A stretch of 54,829 nt of DNA, taken from contig NZ_JAAXYO010000037.1 in NCBI RefSeq assembly GCF_018854015.1, positions 1 to 54,829 on the forward strand. The letters run 5' to 3'. The first letter of the stretch is position 1, and every line of letters begins with the position of its first letter. Positions 24,855 to 33,234 of the stretch are shown here, one piece after another. The notes below the pieces were generated by a model. That model worked only from the letters and a program-made list of their open reading frames with translations, was not told the DNA's origin and did not search any database. Origin of the DNA: Igneacidithiobacillus copahuensis (lineage in GTDB: Bacteria; Pseudomonadota; Gammaproteobacteria; Acidithiobacillales; Acidithiobacillaceae). The position numbers were made by a program, and so were the translations under genes.

Positions 24855-27359
24855 TCAGTACCTGTTCGCCAGGATGCCCGCCCATTCCTGTCGATGGCTC
24901 GGCAGCTTTTCCTGGAGCCAGGCCACCGGCCAGCGATGGCCATGCCGGGCCTTGAGCTCCGCCACCCGCTTTACTTCACGGGGATCGGATACACCGCAAA
25001 AGGCGAGGGTCACCGGTCCCAAGGCAAGCTGAATCCTGCGGCTTCCCTCGGGGGTGAACAGGTAGTAATCCTGCTTTGGCGTGGATTGCGCCAGTAGTTC
25101 GATCTGCCGGTCGTTCAGGCCCATGTCCACGTACAGGGGCCGCAACTGCTGGCTGGTCGCCATACGGTTCGGCAGATAGATCTTGGTGGGGCAGGACTCC
25201 TGAATCACCGGCAACAGCGGATTCCCCTTGAGGTCGGCCAAGGACTGCGTGGCAAACACCACCGCCGCGTTTTTCTTCCGCAGTTCCTTGAGCCATTGCC
25301 GGATCTTGGCGAGGAACAGCTCGTCGTCGAGGAAGGTCCAGGCCTCATCGAGCAGAATCAGGGTCGGTTTGCCATCCAGCATTTGTTCGATGCGATGGAA
25401 GATGTACAGGAGAACCGGGACGGTCACTTTCTTCATGGCTGGGGTACCATTCATCAGGTGCCCCAACTCGAACGTCGTCATGGTCGCGTCCGTGAAGGAC
25501 AACCCGTCCGTCTCCGCATCGAGCAGGGCTCCGGTCTGGCCCTGGATCGTGTAGAACGACAGGGCCTCCTTGATCTCCGACAACTGCACGGCCTGCACGA
25601 AATTGGTCAGGGACCGCCCCTCCCCCCGGGCAAGGCTATGAAGGGCGTCGCGGATGGCCGCCCGCTCGGTCGCCGTAACGGTCATGCCCTGCAAAACGCA
25701 CAGCGCCTCGATCCAGTCCGCCGCAAAAGCGGCCTCAGCAGGGTCCTGGGCATTCTGCAAGGGCGCAAAAGACAGGTCGCACAACGGACCGCCCAGATCA
25801 TAATGCTGGCCGCCCATGGCTTCGGTGAGCGCATAAACCGACATCCCCTTGTCGAAGGCGATCACCCGCGCGTTCTCGTAGCGTTGCCACTGCGCGGCGA
25901 GCAGGGCCAACAAGGTGGATTTGCCCGCGCCGGTGGGGCCACCGATCATCGTGTGCCCCAGATCCCCGACATGGAGGTTCAGCCGAAAAGGCGTCGCGCC
26001 CGTGGTGGCGGCGTAGAGCAGAGGTGGCGCCTTGTCTCCATTTGCCATTTTCATGAGGGGACTCGGGCACCGTGCTTCCCCCGCCCAGATCTCGGTTTTC
26101 GGCACAAAATCGGCCACATTCAAAGAGTGCATCAAGGGGCGGCGGATGTTCTCATACAGGTGACCAGGCAAGCTTCCCAGAAAGGCCTCCACCGTGTTGG
26201 TCGTCTCCAGATGGGCAATGTAACCGTGATTATTCAGGAAGGTGCGCACCGCCTTGATCCGTTCCGCCAGGGCTTTCTCATCCCGGGAGCGTAGCACCAC
26301 GGTCAGGCTGAAATTGCCGAATTTGACAGTCCCCTCGTTGGCTTCCGTGATGGCCTGCTTGGCGTCAAAGGCGAGGTTGGTCACGTTGTCGTCGGCAGAC
26401 AGTACCGATTCTCCCTGACCCGCGAACTTTTGCGCGGCCAGGCTCTTCAGATTCTCCCGGGAGCCAAACCACTTGTCCCGCAGTTTTGCCATGTCGGCGA
26501 CGGCATCCGCCTGATCCAGCGGTAGAAAGCGGATCGTATAGCGCAACGGAAACGGCAGGCTGTGCAGGTGCTCCAGCATTTCCGGGTAGGTGGTGTTGGG
26601 AAACCCCAGAACCGTGATAACCCGGATTTCCTCATCATCTATCGACGGCTCCAGTCCACCAACGAAATCGTGGTGGCCCAGCACCGCGTCCAGATAAGCG
26701 GGAATCCTCGGAGCGTTGAGTGTCTCCCGTGCCCCGGTCAGGCATTCGTGGATGTGCGTCAGCAGCCCGTCGGCATCGAGGGCACGCACCCGGTAGAAGG
26801 TGCGAAAGAGGCCCAGGACCACCTCCAGCATCTGCGTGTACCGCGCCAGAAGGTCGCGGAACGCATCCTCTTCCGCACGACGCGCCCCTTTTCCTTCTCC
26901 CTTCTGGACCAGAGCGTGCGTCACCGCAACCTCCGCGTCCACCGGAGTCCGCCAAGTGATTGCGCAGTAATAGCGGGAGACGAAATGGTGACTCTCCTGG
27001 CCGTACTGCGCCGCCCGTTCCATGTCGATCAGACGGGAAACCGGATCTCGGAACGCGCACTCAGCCATGTCGATGTACGCGCCCGCAGGCTCGCGGATGG
27101 CGGTGACATGCACCCCCCAGTCCGTGCCCATACGCGACAGCACGTTGTTCCAGAGCGCTGCAAGGCTCTCCAGATCGGCAACCCCCATGCTCTCCAGGTC
27201 CGGGCCGTCGTAGCGAAAACCCGCCAGAAAGCTGCCGTCCTTTTGCAAGGCAATCGCCATGGAACCCGCGCCCGTTTCCCATTCGTCCACGAGGAAAGCG
27301 ATGTTCAACAAATCGGGAAGTCCAACGGCCTTGTCGCGGTACTGCCGTAGATTGAGCAT
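24855..27359 (-). CDS. trbE: T4SS ATPase TrbE/VirB4
   Basis: An 834-residue VirB4-family ATPase that powers pilus biogenesis and DNA transfer at the inner membrane. The N-terminal CagE/TrbE domain covers about residues 1-430. It is followed by Walker A GGPTGAGKSTLLALL (about 465-480), Walker B LILLDEAWTFLDDE (about 675) and the VFATQSLADL motif. Full length for TrbE. It starts 40 bp after trbD. The last 35 bp upstream hold an inverted copy of the core promoter motif. Confidence 0.93.
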   Translation of the reverse strand: MLNLRQYRDKAVGLPDLLNIAFLVDEWETGAGSMAIALQKDGSFLAGFRYDGPDLESMGVADLESLAALWNNVLSRMGTDWGVHVTAIREPAGAYIDMAECAFRDPVSRLIDMERAAQYGQESHHFVSRYYCAITWRTPVDAEVAVTHALVQKGEGKGARRAEEDAFRDLLARYTQMLEVVLGLFRTFYRVRALDADGLLTHIHECLTGARETLNAPRIPAYLDAVLGHHDFVGGLEPSIDDEEIRVITVLGFPNTTYPEMLEHLHSLPFPLRYTIRFLPLDQADAVADMAKLRDKWFGSRENLKSLAAQKFAGQGESVLSADDNVTNLAFDAKQAITEANEGTVKFGNFSLTVVLRSRDEKALAERIKAVRTFLNNHGYIAHLETTNTVEAFLGSLPGHLYENIRRPLMHSLNVADFVPKTEIWAGEARCPSPLMKMANGDKAPPLLYAATTGATPFRLNLHVGDLGHTMIGGPTGAGKSTLLALLAAQWQRYENARVIAFDKGMSVYALTEAMGGQHYDLGGPLCDLSFAPLQNAQDPAEAAFAADWIEALCVLQGMTVTATERAAIRDALHSLARGEGRSLTNFVQAVQLSEIKEALSFYTIQGQTGALLDAETDGLSFTDATMTTFELGHLMNGTPAMKKVTVPVLLYIFHRIEQMLDGKPTLILLDEAWTFLDDELFLAKIRQWLKELRKKNAAVVFATQSLADLKGNPLLPVIQESCPTKIYLPNRMATSQQLRPLYVDMGLNDRQIELLAQSTPKQDYYLFTPEGSRRIQLALGPVTLAFCGVSDPREVKRVAELKARHGHRWPVAWLQEKLPSHRQEWAGILANRY

Positions 27360-27370
27360 GTTTTGTCTCC

Positions 27371-27381
27371 GCTATACCCTG
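27371..27381 (+). promoter_or_regulatory. Inverted copy of the ICE motif core, upstream of trbE
   Basis: GCTATACCCTG occurs here on the plus strand, opposite to the orientation at all other sites, and is only 11 bp from the trbE ATG. Its position between trbD and trbE suggests an operator rather than a promoter. Confidence 0.4.
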
Positions 27382-27399
27382 TTATCGAAAAAAATGGAG

Positions 27400-27774
27400 T
27401 CAGCCTTTCTTGCCTAGTATCTTCGCCAGCAAGGACAGCACCCCTCCAGAGGCCACGGATTGGGTCTGCTCTTTGGGGGCCTTGTACTTCACCGGCGCAT
27501 ACGCGGTAGCCGCCGCTGGATAAAACGGTTGCTGCCCCCAGTGCCTGCGTATGACCCCCAGCGATTGCGGGTCTTTCTTCGCCAGCGAGCGCAGGAAAGA
27601 TTGCCCCACGCCTCCCACCAGGAGACTGACGGGAACCAGCCAGAGGGAAAAAAGAATGGGGGCGGCAATGCACAGGAACCACAAGGCAAAGACCGCATCG
27701 CGCTCGCCCCCGGCGATCAACAGGGGGCGAACGAGCGACTGGTGTAACGTCACCCTACGGGTCTGCTCCGACAT
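27400..27774 (-). CDS. trbD: T4SS protein TrbD/VirB3
   Basis: A 124-residue VirB3-type inner-membrane protein. The N-terminal motif VTLHQSLVRPLLIAGGERDA is typical, followed by two close hydrophobic segments (about 25-55) and a basic C-terminus. It is 1 bp from the trbC stop and upstream of trbE, the conserved VirB2-B3-B4 order. Confidence 0.88.
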   Translation of the reverse strand: MSEQTRRVTLHQSLVRPLLIAGGERDAVFALWFLCIAAPILFSLWLVPVSLLVGGVGQSFLRSLAKKDPQSLGVIRRHWGQQPFYPAAATAYAPVKYKAPKEQTQSVASGGVLSLLAKILGKKG

Positions 27775-27775
27775 C

Positions 27776-28156
27776 TCACAGCCCGATCAGATGAACCGCG
27801 TGCCCGGCCACCAGGGACAGCGTGCCAACGTGGCCCATGGTCGCACCGCCCGTGATGCTGGTGGCCAACGCCTTGGCGTTCGCCATGGCGATACCACCCA
27901 CGGTGGCACCCAGACCGATCATCATGGCCTTCTTGTGTTCGCCGCCGTGCCACCAGGCGAGGCCCGTTGCCACCACACCGCCAGCGGCCACGAGGCCACC
28001 GAAATCCTGCATACCCGTCAGCACGGTGTTCAACGGCCCGGCGATCGGGCTGAACACGCCGCCGCTGGTGGATGCAAAGGCCACAGCCGGAGAAAGCGCG
28101 AGCGCCAGCCCACCCAGAGCCTTCTTCATTCCTTCCTTCAGTTTCCACTTCTTCAT
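27776..28156 (-). CDS. trbC: Conjugative pilin TrbC/VirB2
   Basis: A 126-residue prepilin with a signal peptide ending near SPAVAFA and two hydrophobic helices (about 53-67 and 78-122). ATG 28156 is chosen because GGAG sits 6 bases upstream; the frame continues further but without a ribosome-binding site. It forms the subunit of the mating pilus. First gene of the trbC-trbD-trbE unit under the motif at 28188. Confidence 0.88.
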   Translation of the reverse strand: MKKWKLKEGMKKALGGLALALSPAVAFASTSGGVFSPIAGPLNTVLTGMQDFGGLVAAGGVVATGLAWWHGGEHKKAMMIGLGATVGGIAMANAKALATSITGGATMGHVGTLSLVAGHAVHLIGL

Positions 28157-28187
28157 GTCGCTCTCCATTGCAATGATCCGACAGGGA

Positions 28188-28217
28188 GGTATAGACCGGG
28201 AGGGTTGGGGTATACCC
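28188..28217 (-). promoter_or_regulatory. Shared ICE promoter/operator motif upstream of trbC
   Basis: The minus strand reads GGTATACCCC, then a GGTCTATACC core, with half-sites 21 bp apart instead of 20. The upstream half-site is itself a near-palindromic GGGTATACCC. It ends 32 bp before the trbC ATG. Confidence 0.55.
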
Positions 28218-28241
28218 TGAACGGGGGAACGCTGGGGGCGC

Positions 28242-28493
28242 TCATGGGCGGTCGTCTCGACGAATTCTTGGTTTGTACCGGATTTCATCAAAATCAACCG
28301 GGCGGTCTGTATATATACAACAGTTCTCCGTTTTGCCGATATAAGCAAAACTCCAGCGTCGGTCTCTGATCTCCCTTTTCAGCCGTCGCAAGGAATTACA
28401 CCAGATAATTTTCTCTGCTCCTTCTGGCGGCTTACTGGGACACACCGCATAATACTTATAGTTCCATACGGAACCGGTTTCTAAATCATCCAT
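28242..28493 (-). CDS. Small hypothetical protein
   Basis: An 83-residue frame that begins 1 bp after the stop of the 152-residue membrane gene and is the last of the trbB unit. It contains four cysteines and many aromatic and basic residues (WNYKYYAVCPSKPP, RRWSFAYIGKTENCCIY). No family recognised and no transmembrane helix. AT content is higher than in the trb genes, as for its upstream partner. Confidence 0.5.
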   Translation of the reverse strand: MDDLETGSVWNYKYYAVCPSKPPEGAEKIIWCNSLRRLKREIRDRRWSFAYIGKTENCCIYTDRPVDFDEIRYKPRIRRDDRP

Positions 28494-28494
28494 A

Positions 28495-28950
28495 TCAGAA
28501 GTAAGAAACGCCTTTCTTTCGCAAGTGCGCAGGCCAATGCTCCACGGCCCACTGGTTTGCCGCCCGTTCCCATTGGGCGGGACGAATCACCAACACAGCG
28601 ATCGAAGAGACAAACCATCCGACCCAAGAGATCGGCAGCAGAGGGGCGGGGATCAGTGCCCGCACTTGCGGAAACAGGTAGACAATTACCAGACTCACCG
28701 ATAATCCTATGCTAGAGAGCGGTAATGCAATATCATGTTCAAAAGAACGTGTGTGGTAACGTCCAGCCTGATGGAATGCAGCGCGCAAAAGGTCCGCTTC
28801 GTCCGTGCGGCGGAAGGACTCCGATATGAGAATCCTGCCCGTTATCCGGTTGCAGGTACTTTCCCCGGGATTCAGCTTTCGACTATACTCCATGGGAGGA
28901 AGTCCATATTTCTGCGAAATGAAATTCAAATCCTTTGATTTATCCACCAT
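28495..28950 (-). CDS. Small membrane protein, possible T4SS accessory
   Basis: A 151-residue protein with an N-terminal soluble half (about 1-75) and two hydrophobic segments (about 77-97, LSSIGLSVSLVIVYLFP; and about 105-122, LLPISWVGWFVSSIAVLVI). It ends with an aromatic/basic tail. It follows trbB by about 60 bp and pairs with the next 83-residue gene. No family was recognised. Confidence 0.55.
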   Translation of the reverse strand: MVDKSKDLNFISQKYGLPPMEYSRKLNPGESTCNRITGRILISESFRRTDEADLLRAAFHQAGRYHTRSFEHDIALPLSSIGLSVSLVIVYLFPQVRALIPAPLLPISWVGWFVSSIAVLVIRPAQWERAANQWAVEHWPAHLRKKGVSYF

Positions 28951-29014
28951 CACTCCTGCATCGCCGTTCAGGCTTCCACGACCGACAAAGGAAGGTTAAA
29001 AGCGACCACGGCTC

Positions 29015-29992
29015 TTAGCCTTGAGGCGAGACTTCGGCGCGGTTTACCTTCACCTCATGAATCGCCGTAATCCGCCGCCCGGCTGGATGCTCGGGATCTC
29101 GGGCAATCTGAATCACCACATCCACGGCTTCGCGGATCAGGTCTTTCTGCGAGGGGACTCCGGCCTCCTGACAAAGCTGGTCGAGCCGCAGCAAGGCTGC
29201 TTCGGGATGATTTGCGTGGAGCGTTGCTATCCCGCCCGGGTGGCCGGTGTTCCAGGCCTTGAGCAGCGCGAGCGCCGCCTTGTCCCGCACCTCGCCCACG
29301 AGTATCCGGTCGGGCCGGTAACGCAGCGTCAGCTTGAGCAACCGGGTCATGTCGATGCCCGCGTCGTCGTCCGTCAGAAATTGCACGACGTTGGGGGCGG
29401 AACACTGCAACTCGCGGGTATCCTCGATGATGACGATCCGCTGCTCCGCACCAGAGGACTGGGCAATCACGTCAATCAGGGCATTGGACAGAGTGGTTTT
29501 GCCGCTGCCCGTGCCACCGCTGACCAACATGTTCTTCCGCTCCCGCAGAGACTGCTCCAGGAAGTCCCTCTGTTCTTCCGTGACAATCCCTCGCTCGACA
29601 TACTGGTTCAGCGTGAACACCGACCGGGCGGGCAGACGAATGGAGAATGAAGCGCCCTCCACGAGAGGCGGGATCGCACCGGCAAAGCGGCTGCGCAGGA
29701 ACTCCGTTGGCATCGCCCCCTCCACGATGGGCTTGTCCCGGCTTACCGTGGTGTGCAGAAAATCGGCCATGAGCCCGAGAACCGACTGCACGGAATAGGG
29801 GTCGATCTGCGCAAATTCCGTCATGCCTTCCCCCAGACGCTCGACGTACACCTGGCCGTCCGGGTTCGCCATGATCTCCACCACTTTCGGGTCGCCAAAC
29901 AGTGCCACAATGGACTTGCCCAGGTACCGCCGCATTTGTTCGACACGCCGGGCGTGGGCTTCCTGTTCTTTTAAGTCATGGTCGATGGTCAT
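29015..29992 (-). CDS. trbB: T4SS ATPase TrbB/VirB11
   Basis: A 325-residue hexameric traffic ATPase. An N-terminal domain (MANPDGQVYVERLG, LRSRFAGAIPPLVEGASFSI) is followed by Walker A VSGGTGSGKTTLSNAL (about 150-165), the Asp box IIEDTRELQC, Walker B RILVGEVRD and the His box TGHPGGIATLHAN. It starts within the stop of the 155-residue gene (ATGA). Full length for the family. Confidence 0.93.
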   Translation of the reverse strand: MTIDHDLKEQEAHARRVEQMRRYLGKSIVALFGDPKVVEIMANPDGQVYVERLGEGMTEFAQIDPYSVQSVLGLMADFLHTTVSRDKPIVEGAMPTEFLRSRFAGAIPPLVEGASFSIRLPARSVFTLNQYVERGIVTEEQRDFLEQSLRERKNMLVSGGTGSGKTTLSNALIDVIAQSSGAEQRIVIIEDTRELQCSAPNVVQFLTDDDAGIDMTRLLKLTLRYRPDRILVGEVRDKAALALLKAWNTGHPGGIATLHANHPEAALLRLDQLCQEAGVPSQKDLIREAVDVVIQIARDPEHPAGRRITAIHEVKVNRAEVSPQG

Positions 29993-30456
29993 GGGTTTTC
30001 TCCCTCGTTTTCGTCGGCTTGCATCGGATCGACCTGACGCTGAATGAGCTTGGCGATTTTCCGCAGGGCTATTGGGCGGTTGCCGTCATAAGCCGCACCG
30101 ATCTGCTGGATATATCGCTCATATCGGGACAATGCAGAGGCCTGGGTGGCCTCCCTTTCCGTTCCCGGCTCCGGCAGGTGAACCAGCATCAGCTTGACGA
30201 ATACGTCCAGCATGGCCGCGACCATATCCACCTCGGCCAGCACCGCGTCCACATTTTTGTTCATACCATATAGGGTGGCGATCACCCGCCGCTCCAAGGC
30301 GGCTAATCCGAACTGATCGTTCGCCGCCGCATCCATGCCCCGCATGGCGTAATCCGTGACAAGATCGGTCAAATGCATCTGTCTCGCCGCCGCCTCCAGC
30401 CGTAGTCGCTTGGCGTACTCGTTCTGTAGCTTGATCGTCACCGTAACGGATGGCAT
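29989..30456 (-). CDS. Putative ribbon-helix-helix type accessory protein
   Basis: A 155-residue protein. The start VTVTIKLQNEYAKRLRLEAA, followed by MHLTDLVTDYAMRGM, resembles a ribbon-helix-helix DNA-binding domain (strand, helix, turn, helix). The rest is helical (AALERRVIATLYGMNKNVDA). It could regulate the unit or act in the relaxosome, similar in layout to TraJ/TraY-type proteins. It is first in the trbB unit under a consensus promoter motif and overlaps trbB by 4 bp. Confidence 0.6.
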   Translation of the reverse strand: MPSVTVTIKLQNEYAKRLRLEAAARQMHLTDLVTDYAMRGMDAAANDQFGLAALERRVIATLYGMNKNVDAVLAEVDMVAAMLDVFVKLMLVHLPEPGTEREATQASALSRYERYIQQIGAAYDGNRPIALRKIAKLIQRQVDPMQADENEGENP

Positions 30457-30482
30457 GGGTTCCCTCGGTTTGCCTTGGATGA

Positions 30483-30513
30483 CAGGGTATAGACCGAGAG
30501 CGAGAGAGATAGC
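30483..30513 (-). promoter_or_regulatory. Shared ICE promoter/operator motif upstream of the trbB unit
   Basis: The minus strand reads GCTATC-N12-GGTCTATACCCTG, a full consensus match ending 27 bp before the ATG at 30456. The divergent CopG-like gene begins about 60 bp away on the other side, so this site could also be bound by that protein. Confidence 0.65.
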
Positions 30514-30571
30514 AGTCAGGTACTACCCGATATACCTTTTGGTCCCGCTCATGAACTGGAGGGATTGACGT

Positions 30572-30823
30572 ATGAAGAAAATGCCCACGATGACAACCGA
30601 TGAACAGGCAGAACAGTTTCTGGAACAGGACCTGTCGGATCTGGACTTTCGGCAGTTTCAGCCCATGCAATTCGAGATGGCCCCCAAGGATACCACGCTC
30701 AACATGCGGCTACCGGCCCCCCTGCTGGCTGCGGTAAAGGCCAGAGCGGCAGCCAAGAAAATCCCCTACACCCGATACATTCGGATGCTGCTGGAATCGG
30801 ATGTTGCCCAACCCGACAAGTAA
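30572..30823 (+). CDS. CopG-family antitoxin-like ribbon-helix-helix regulator
   Basis: An 83-residue protein with an acidic N-terminus (EQFLEQDLSDLDFRQFQPMQ) and a C-terminal ribbon-helix-helix: TLNMRLPAPLLAAVKARAAA then KIPYTRYIRMLLE. This is the layout of CopG/BrnA-type antitoxins, but no toxin gene lies beside it. It is the only plus-strand gene in the conjugation region. It is divergent from the trbB unit and convergent with the relaxase gene, so it is a candidate repressor of the element's own promoters. GGAGGGATTG precedes the ATG. Confidence 0.7.
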   Translation: MKKMPTMTTDEQAEQFLEQDLSDLDFRQFQPMQFEMAPKDTTLNMRLPAPLLAAVKARAAAKKIPYTRYIRMLLESDVAQPDK

Positions 30824-30853
30824 TTGCCCGCCAATAGAGGGGTTCCAGCGGCA

Positions 30854-32392
30854 TCACTCGATCTCCGATCCGCGTTTCCGCGTGCGGTTCTGCCTTTCCG
30901 CCTTCTTCGCGAGTTCGGCTTTGCGCTCCTGTTCCTTCCTCCGCCGCTCCCGATCGCGCCGCGACTGCAACTCCTGATGCCAAATCGCCGCAAAGCCCGT
31001 CTTGGGGTCGAGCGTATCCCGGATGCCGTGCCGCGCTTCGTGCGCTACCGCGTCATCCAGTGCCGCGTCGGGAATCTTCACCGACCGGAAGCCCTGGTCG
31101 GGGATGACCACCCCGTAATCCTGGACGGCCACACCCCGGTCGAGCCCGGTAAGGGCCACCAGATGCCGTAGCTGTAGGTCCTGTTTCTCACGGGCCCTTT
31201 CCATGGATGCCGTCTGGTACACGATATGCGCCCGGTTATCCACGCCCTCCAGCAGCACATAAGCGCGCCCGTTCTCGTCATCGAGGCCGGTCCCCAGCAC
31301 CCGGCCCACCAGCCGGTCGCCGGGGGCAAGGCGCGTCACCTGGGGCACACAGCGCGGCTCCGTCATCAGGGCGCGGGCCTGTGCCACCATCTTGGTGCGC
31401 GTTTGCAGAATTTGCAGTTCCTTGAGCGCCCGGTCCCAGCCGGGTTCCAGCCGCCAGGTGTTCGGGCCGATCTTGTCGGCCACGCCGATCTTCACGAGGT
31501 TCTCCAGCCGGGCAACGCGCAAGCGTCTCTCCCGACTGCCCTTCTCGGACAGGTCGTTCGGGTATTCGTCCACCAGCCAGTAGCCGCTTTCGTGATGCTG
31601 CGCCTTGCCCTGAATGACGCGGTCCAGCCGGGTGAAACGCCGAACGTCCAGATCCTGCTCCCTGGCGCGCATCACATCCTGTTCCGAGCGATAGCCAAGC
31701 TGCTCCGTGAGCACCTCCGACGCCGCCTCCCGCATCCCGCGCCGAATCAGGTCCGGGGCCAGTTGCAGATTGTCCTTCCCCCGGATCAGCAGATGCACAT
31801 GGGGGTGGCTCGTGTTGTAATGGTCGGCAGCGATCCATTCGTATGGCTTGTCCAGCACCCATTGCATCTTCTCATTGAACTTCCGGGTAAAATAGCGCAA
31901 GCCCTCCGGCCCCAACGGGTCCTCTGGAGCCAGAATCACCTTGAACAGGGCATGATCGTCCTCCACCTGCCAGGTGTTCAGCGTGCGCGGGATGGAAACC
32001 TCCTCCGCATCCGCCGTGAATCCGTGCCCCTTTTCGCCCTCACGCTGTGCGCCTTCGCGCTCCAGATATTTCCCGTGGGCTCCCCACTGCCCCGGCTTGC
32101 GGTTTTTGATGTAGCTCACCTTCGCCATGCACCGGCGCGCCAGACGCTTGTCCGCAGGTCCCTGCGGATAGGGGCGCACGGGCAGGGTGTTGCCGAGATG
32201 CGGCAACAGGGAGCGGATACTCAATCTTGAGCCCTTCGCCGCCTGGGCTCGGGCGCGCTGAATCTTGTTGTGTACGCGGGAGGCCTGCGGACGCCCTCGG
32301 GAGCGTTCCTCCTCCAACTGGTCGTCGATCGTCTCGACCGAAGTAAGAAACCGCCCCTTCCGGTTCTGGATCGGCTGCGCTCTCTGCGTCAT
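30854..32392 (-). CDS. Relaxase/mobilisation nuclease (DUF3363/VirD2-like)
   Basis: A 512-residue relaxase that would nick oriT and lead the strand into the recipient. The three-histidine metal motif appears in HYNTSHPHVHLLIRG (about residues 190-203). A tyrosine in HGKYLEREG (about 100) aligns with the catalytic region of DUF3363 relaxases. The C-terminal 60 residues are very basic (RRDRERRRKEQERKAELAKK) and could bind DNA. The start overlaps the upstream membrane-protein stop (ATGA). It is the last gene of a five-gene unit. oriT is not located. Confidence 0.85.
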   Translation of the reverse strand: MTQRAQPIQNRKGRFLTSVETIDDQLEEERSRGRPQASRVHNKIQRARAQAAKGSRLSIRSLLPHLGNTLPVRPYPQGPADKRLARRCMAKVSYIKNRKPGQWGAHGKYLEREGAQREGEKGHGFTADAEEVSIPRTLNTWQVEDDHALFKVILAPEDPLGPEGLRYFTRKFNEKMQWVLDKPYEWIAADHYNTSHPHVHLLIRGKDNLQLAPDLIRRGMREAASEVLTEQLGYRSEQDVMRAREQDLDVRRFTRLDRVIQGKAQHHESGYWLVDEYPNDLSEKGSRERRLRVARLENLVKIGVADKIGPNTWRLEPGWDRALKELQILQTRTKMVAQARALMTEPRCVPQVTRLAPGDRLVGRVLGTGLDDENGRAYVLLEGVDNRAHIVYQTASMERAREKQDLQLRHLVALTGLDRGVAVQDYGVVIPDQGFRSVKIPDAALDDAVAHEARHGIRDTLDPKTGFAAIWHQELQSRRDRERRRKEQERKAELAKKAERQNRTRKRGSEIE

Positions 32393-33234
32393 GCCATCCC
32401 CAGGACGATGCTCAGGATGGGCAAGGCTATACCCAGTGCGACCAGGGCAAGACCGGCGTACCGGAGAATCGGACGCATCCGGCCAAACTCGTCGTACTCA
32501 TTGCTCGCTACATGAAGCGCCCAGCCCGCGAGCGGTAACAGGACCACTCCGGTCGGGGCCCCCAGAAATACCGAAGCGAGGGAATGGCTCCACCAGGGAT
32601 ACCGACCGGAGCCGAGGATGTAGCCATAGCCCATGCCCATGGCGAAGGCGAACAACACCGTCACCCCGCCCAGCAGAGCCACCGTCGAAGAAAAATGAGT
32701 CAAGGCGTGACGGGTAACGGCTTCGAGCACCGCAGACTCGTTCACCACCGTGACCGGGGGCGAGGACGTAGCAGATGTCGCTGCCGGTACTTTCCTGGGC
32801 TTCTCCGTCTCCCTTTCTCCTCCATCCTCCGGACGCTGAGGAGTCTGTGGGTTCTGCGGCTGGCCAGGCTCCACACCTTCTGCCCCCTGCGCCTTTGGCG
32901 CGATGCCGAGTTGCGGCACTGCCGCGCCCATTTCCTCTGCATCCTCTCCGCCAGGGTCCAGCAGAGATTGCACGTCGTCCCGCACCGCCTTCAGTTCGCG
33001 GGAAACCTGCTCGACGTGCCGAGACACCACACTTTCTACCAATGCCCCCAGCGATTCGGCGAGCGAACCCACAGCGACCGCACCATCCATCGGTGGTTTT
33101 CCGTCTCCAGGGGCTTGCTCCCCGGCGCTGGCGGGAGGTGCCTTGGGAGTCCCCCTGGAGCGCGTTGCAGGCCGAGGGGATGGCGTGGTCACCAGCTCTT
33201 CACCGGCTTTCAGCAAGTCGTCGATCTCGCTCAT
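32389..33234 (-). CDS. Membrane protein coupled to the relaxase
   Basis: A 281-residue protein with a Pro/Gly/Glu-rich soluble N-terminal half, including a helical segment VESVVSRHVEQVSRELKAVR. Three to four hydrophobic helices follow in the C-terminal 120 residues (VALLGGVTVLFAFAMGMGYG; YAGLALVALGIALPILSIVL). It overlaps both the upstream and relaxase genes by 4 bp. The arrangement recalls relaxosome partners of the MobB/TraM kind that tether to the coupling protein. The family is not recognised. Confidence 0.6.
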   Translation of the reverse strand: MSEIDDLLKAGEELVTTPSPRPATRSRGTPKAPPASAGEQAPGDGKPPMDGAVAVGSLAESLGALVESVVSRHVEQVSRELKAVRDDVQSLLDPGGEDAEEMGAAVPQLGIAPKAQGAEGVEPGQPQNPQTPQRPEDGGERETEKPRKVPAATSATSSPPVTVVNESAVLEAVTRHALTHFSSTVALLGGVTVLFAFAMGMGYGYILGSGRYPWWSHSLASVFLGAPTGVVLLPLAGWALHVASNEYDEFGRMRPILRYAGLALVALGIALPILSIVLGMA

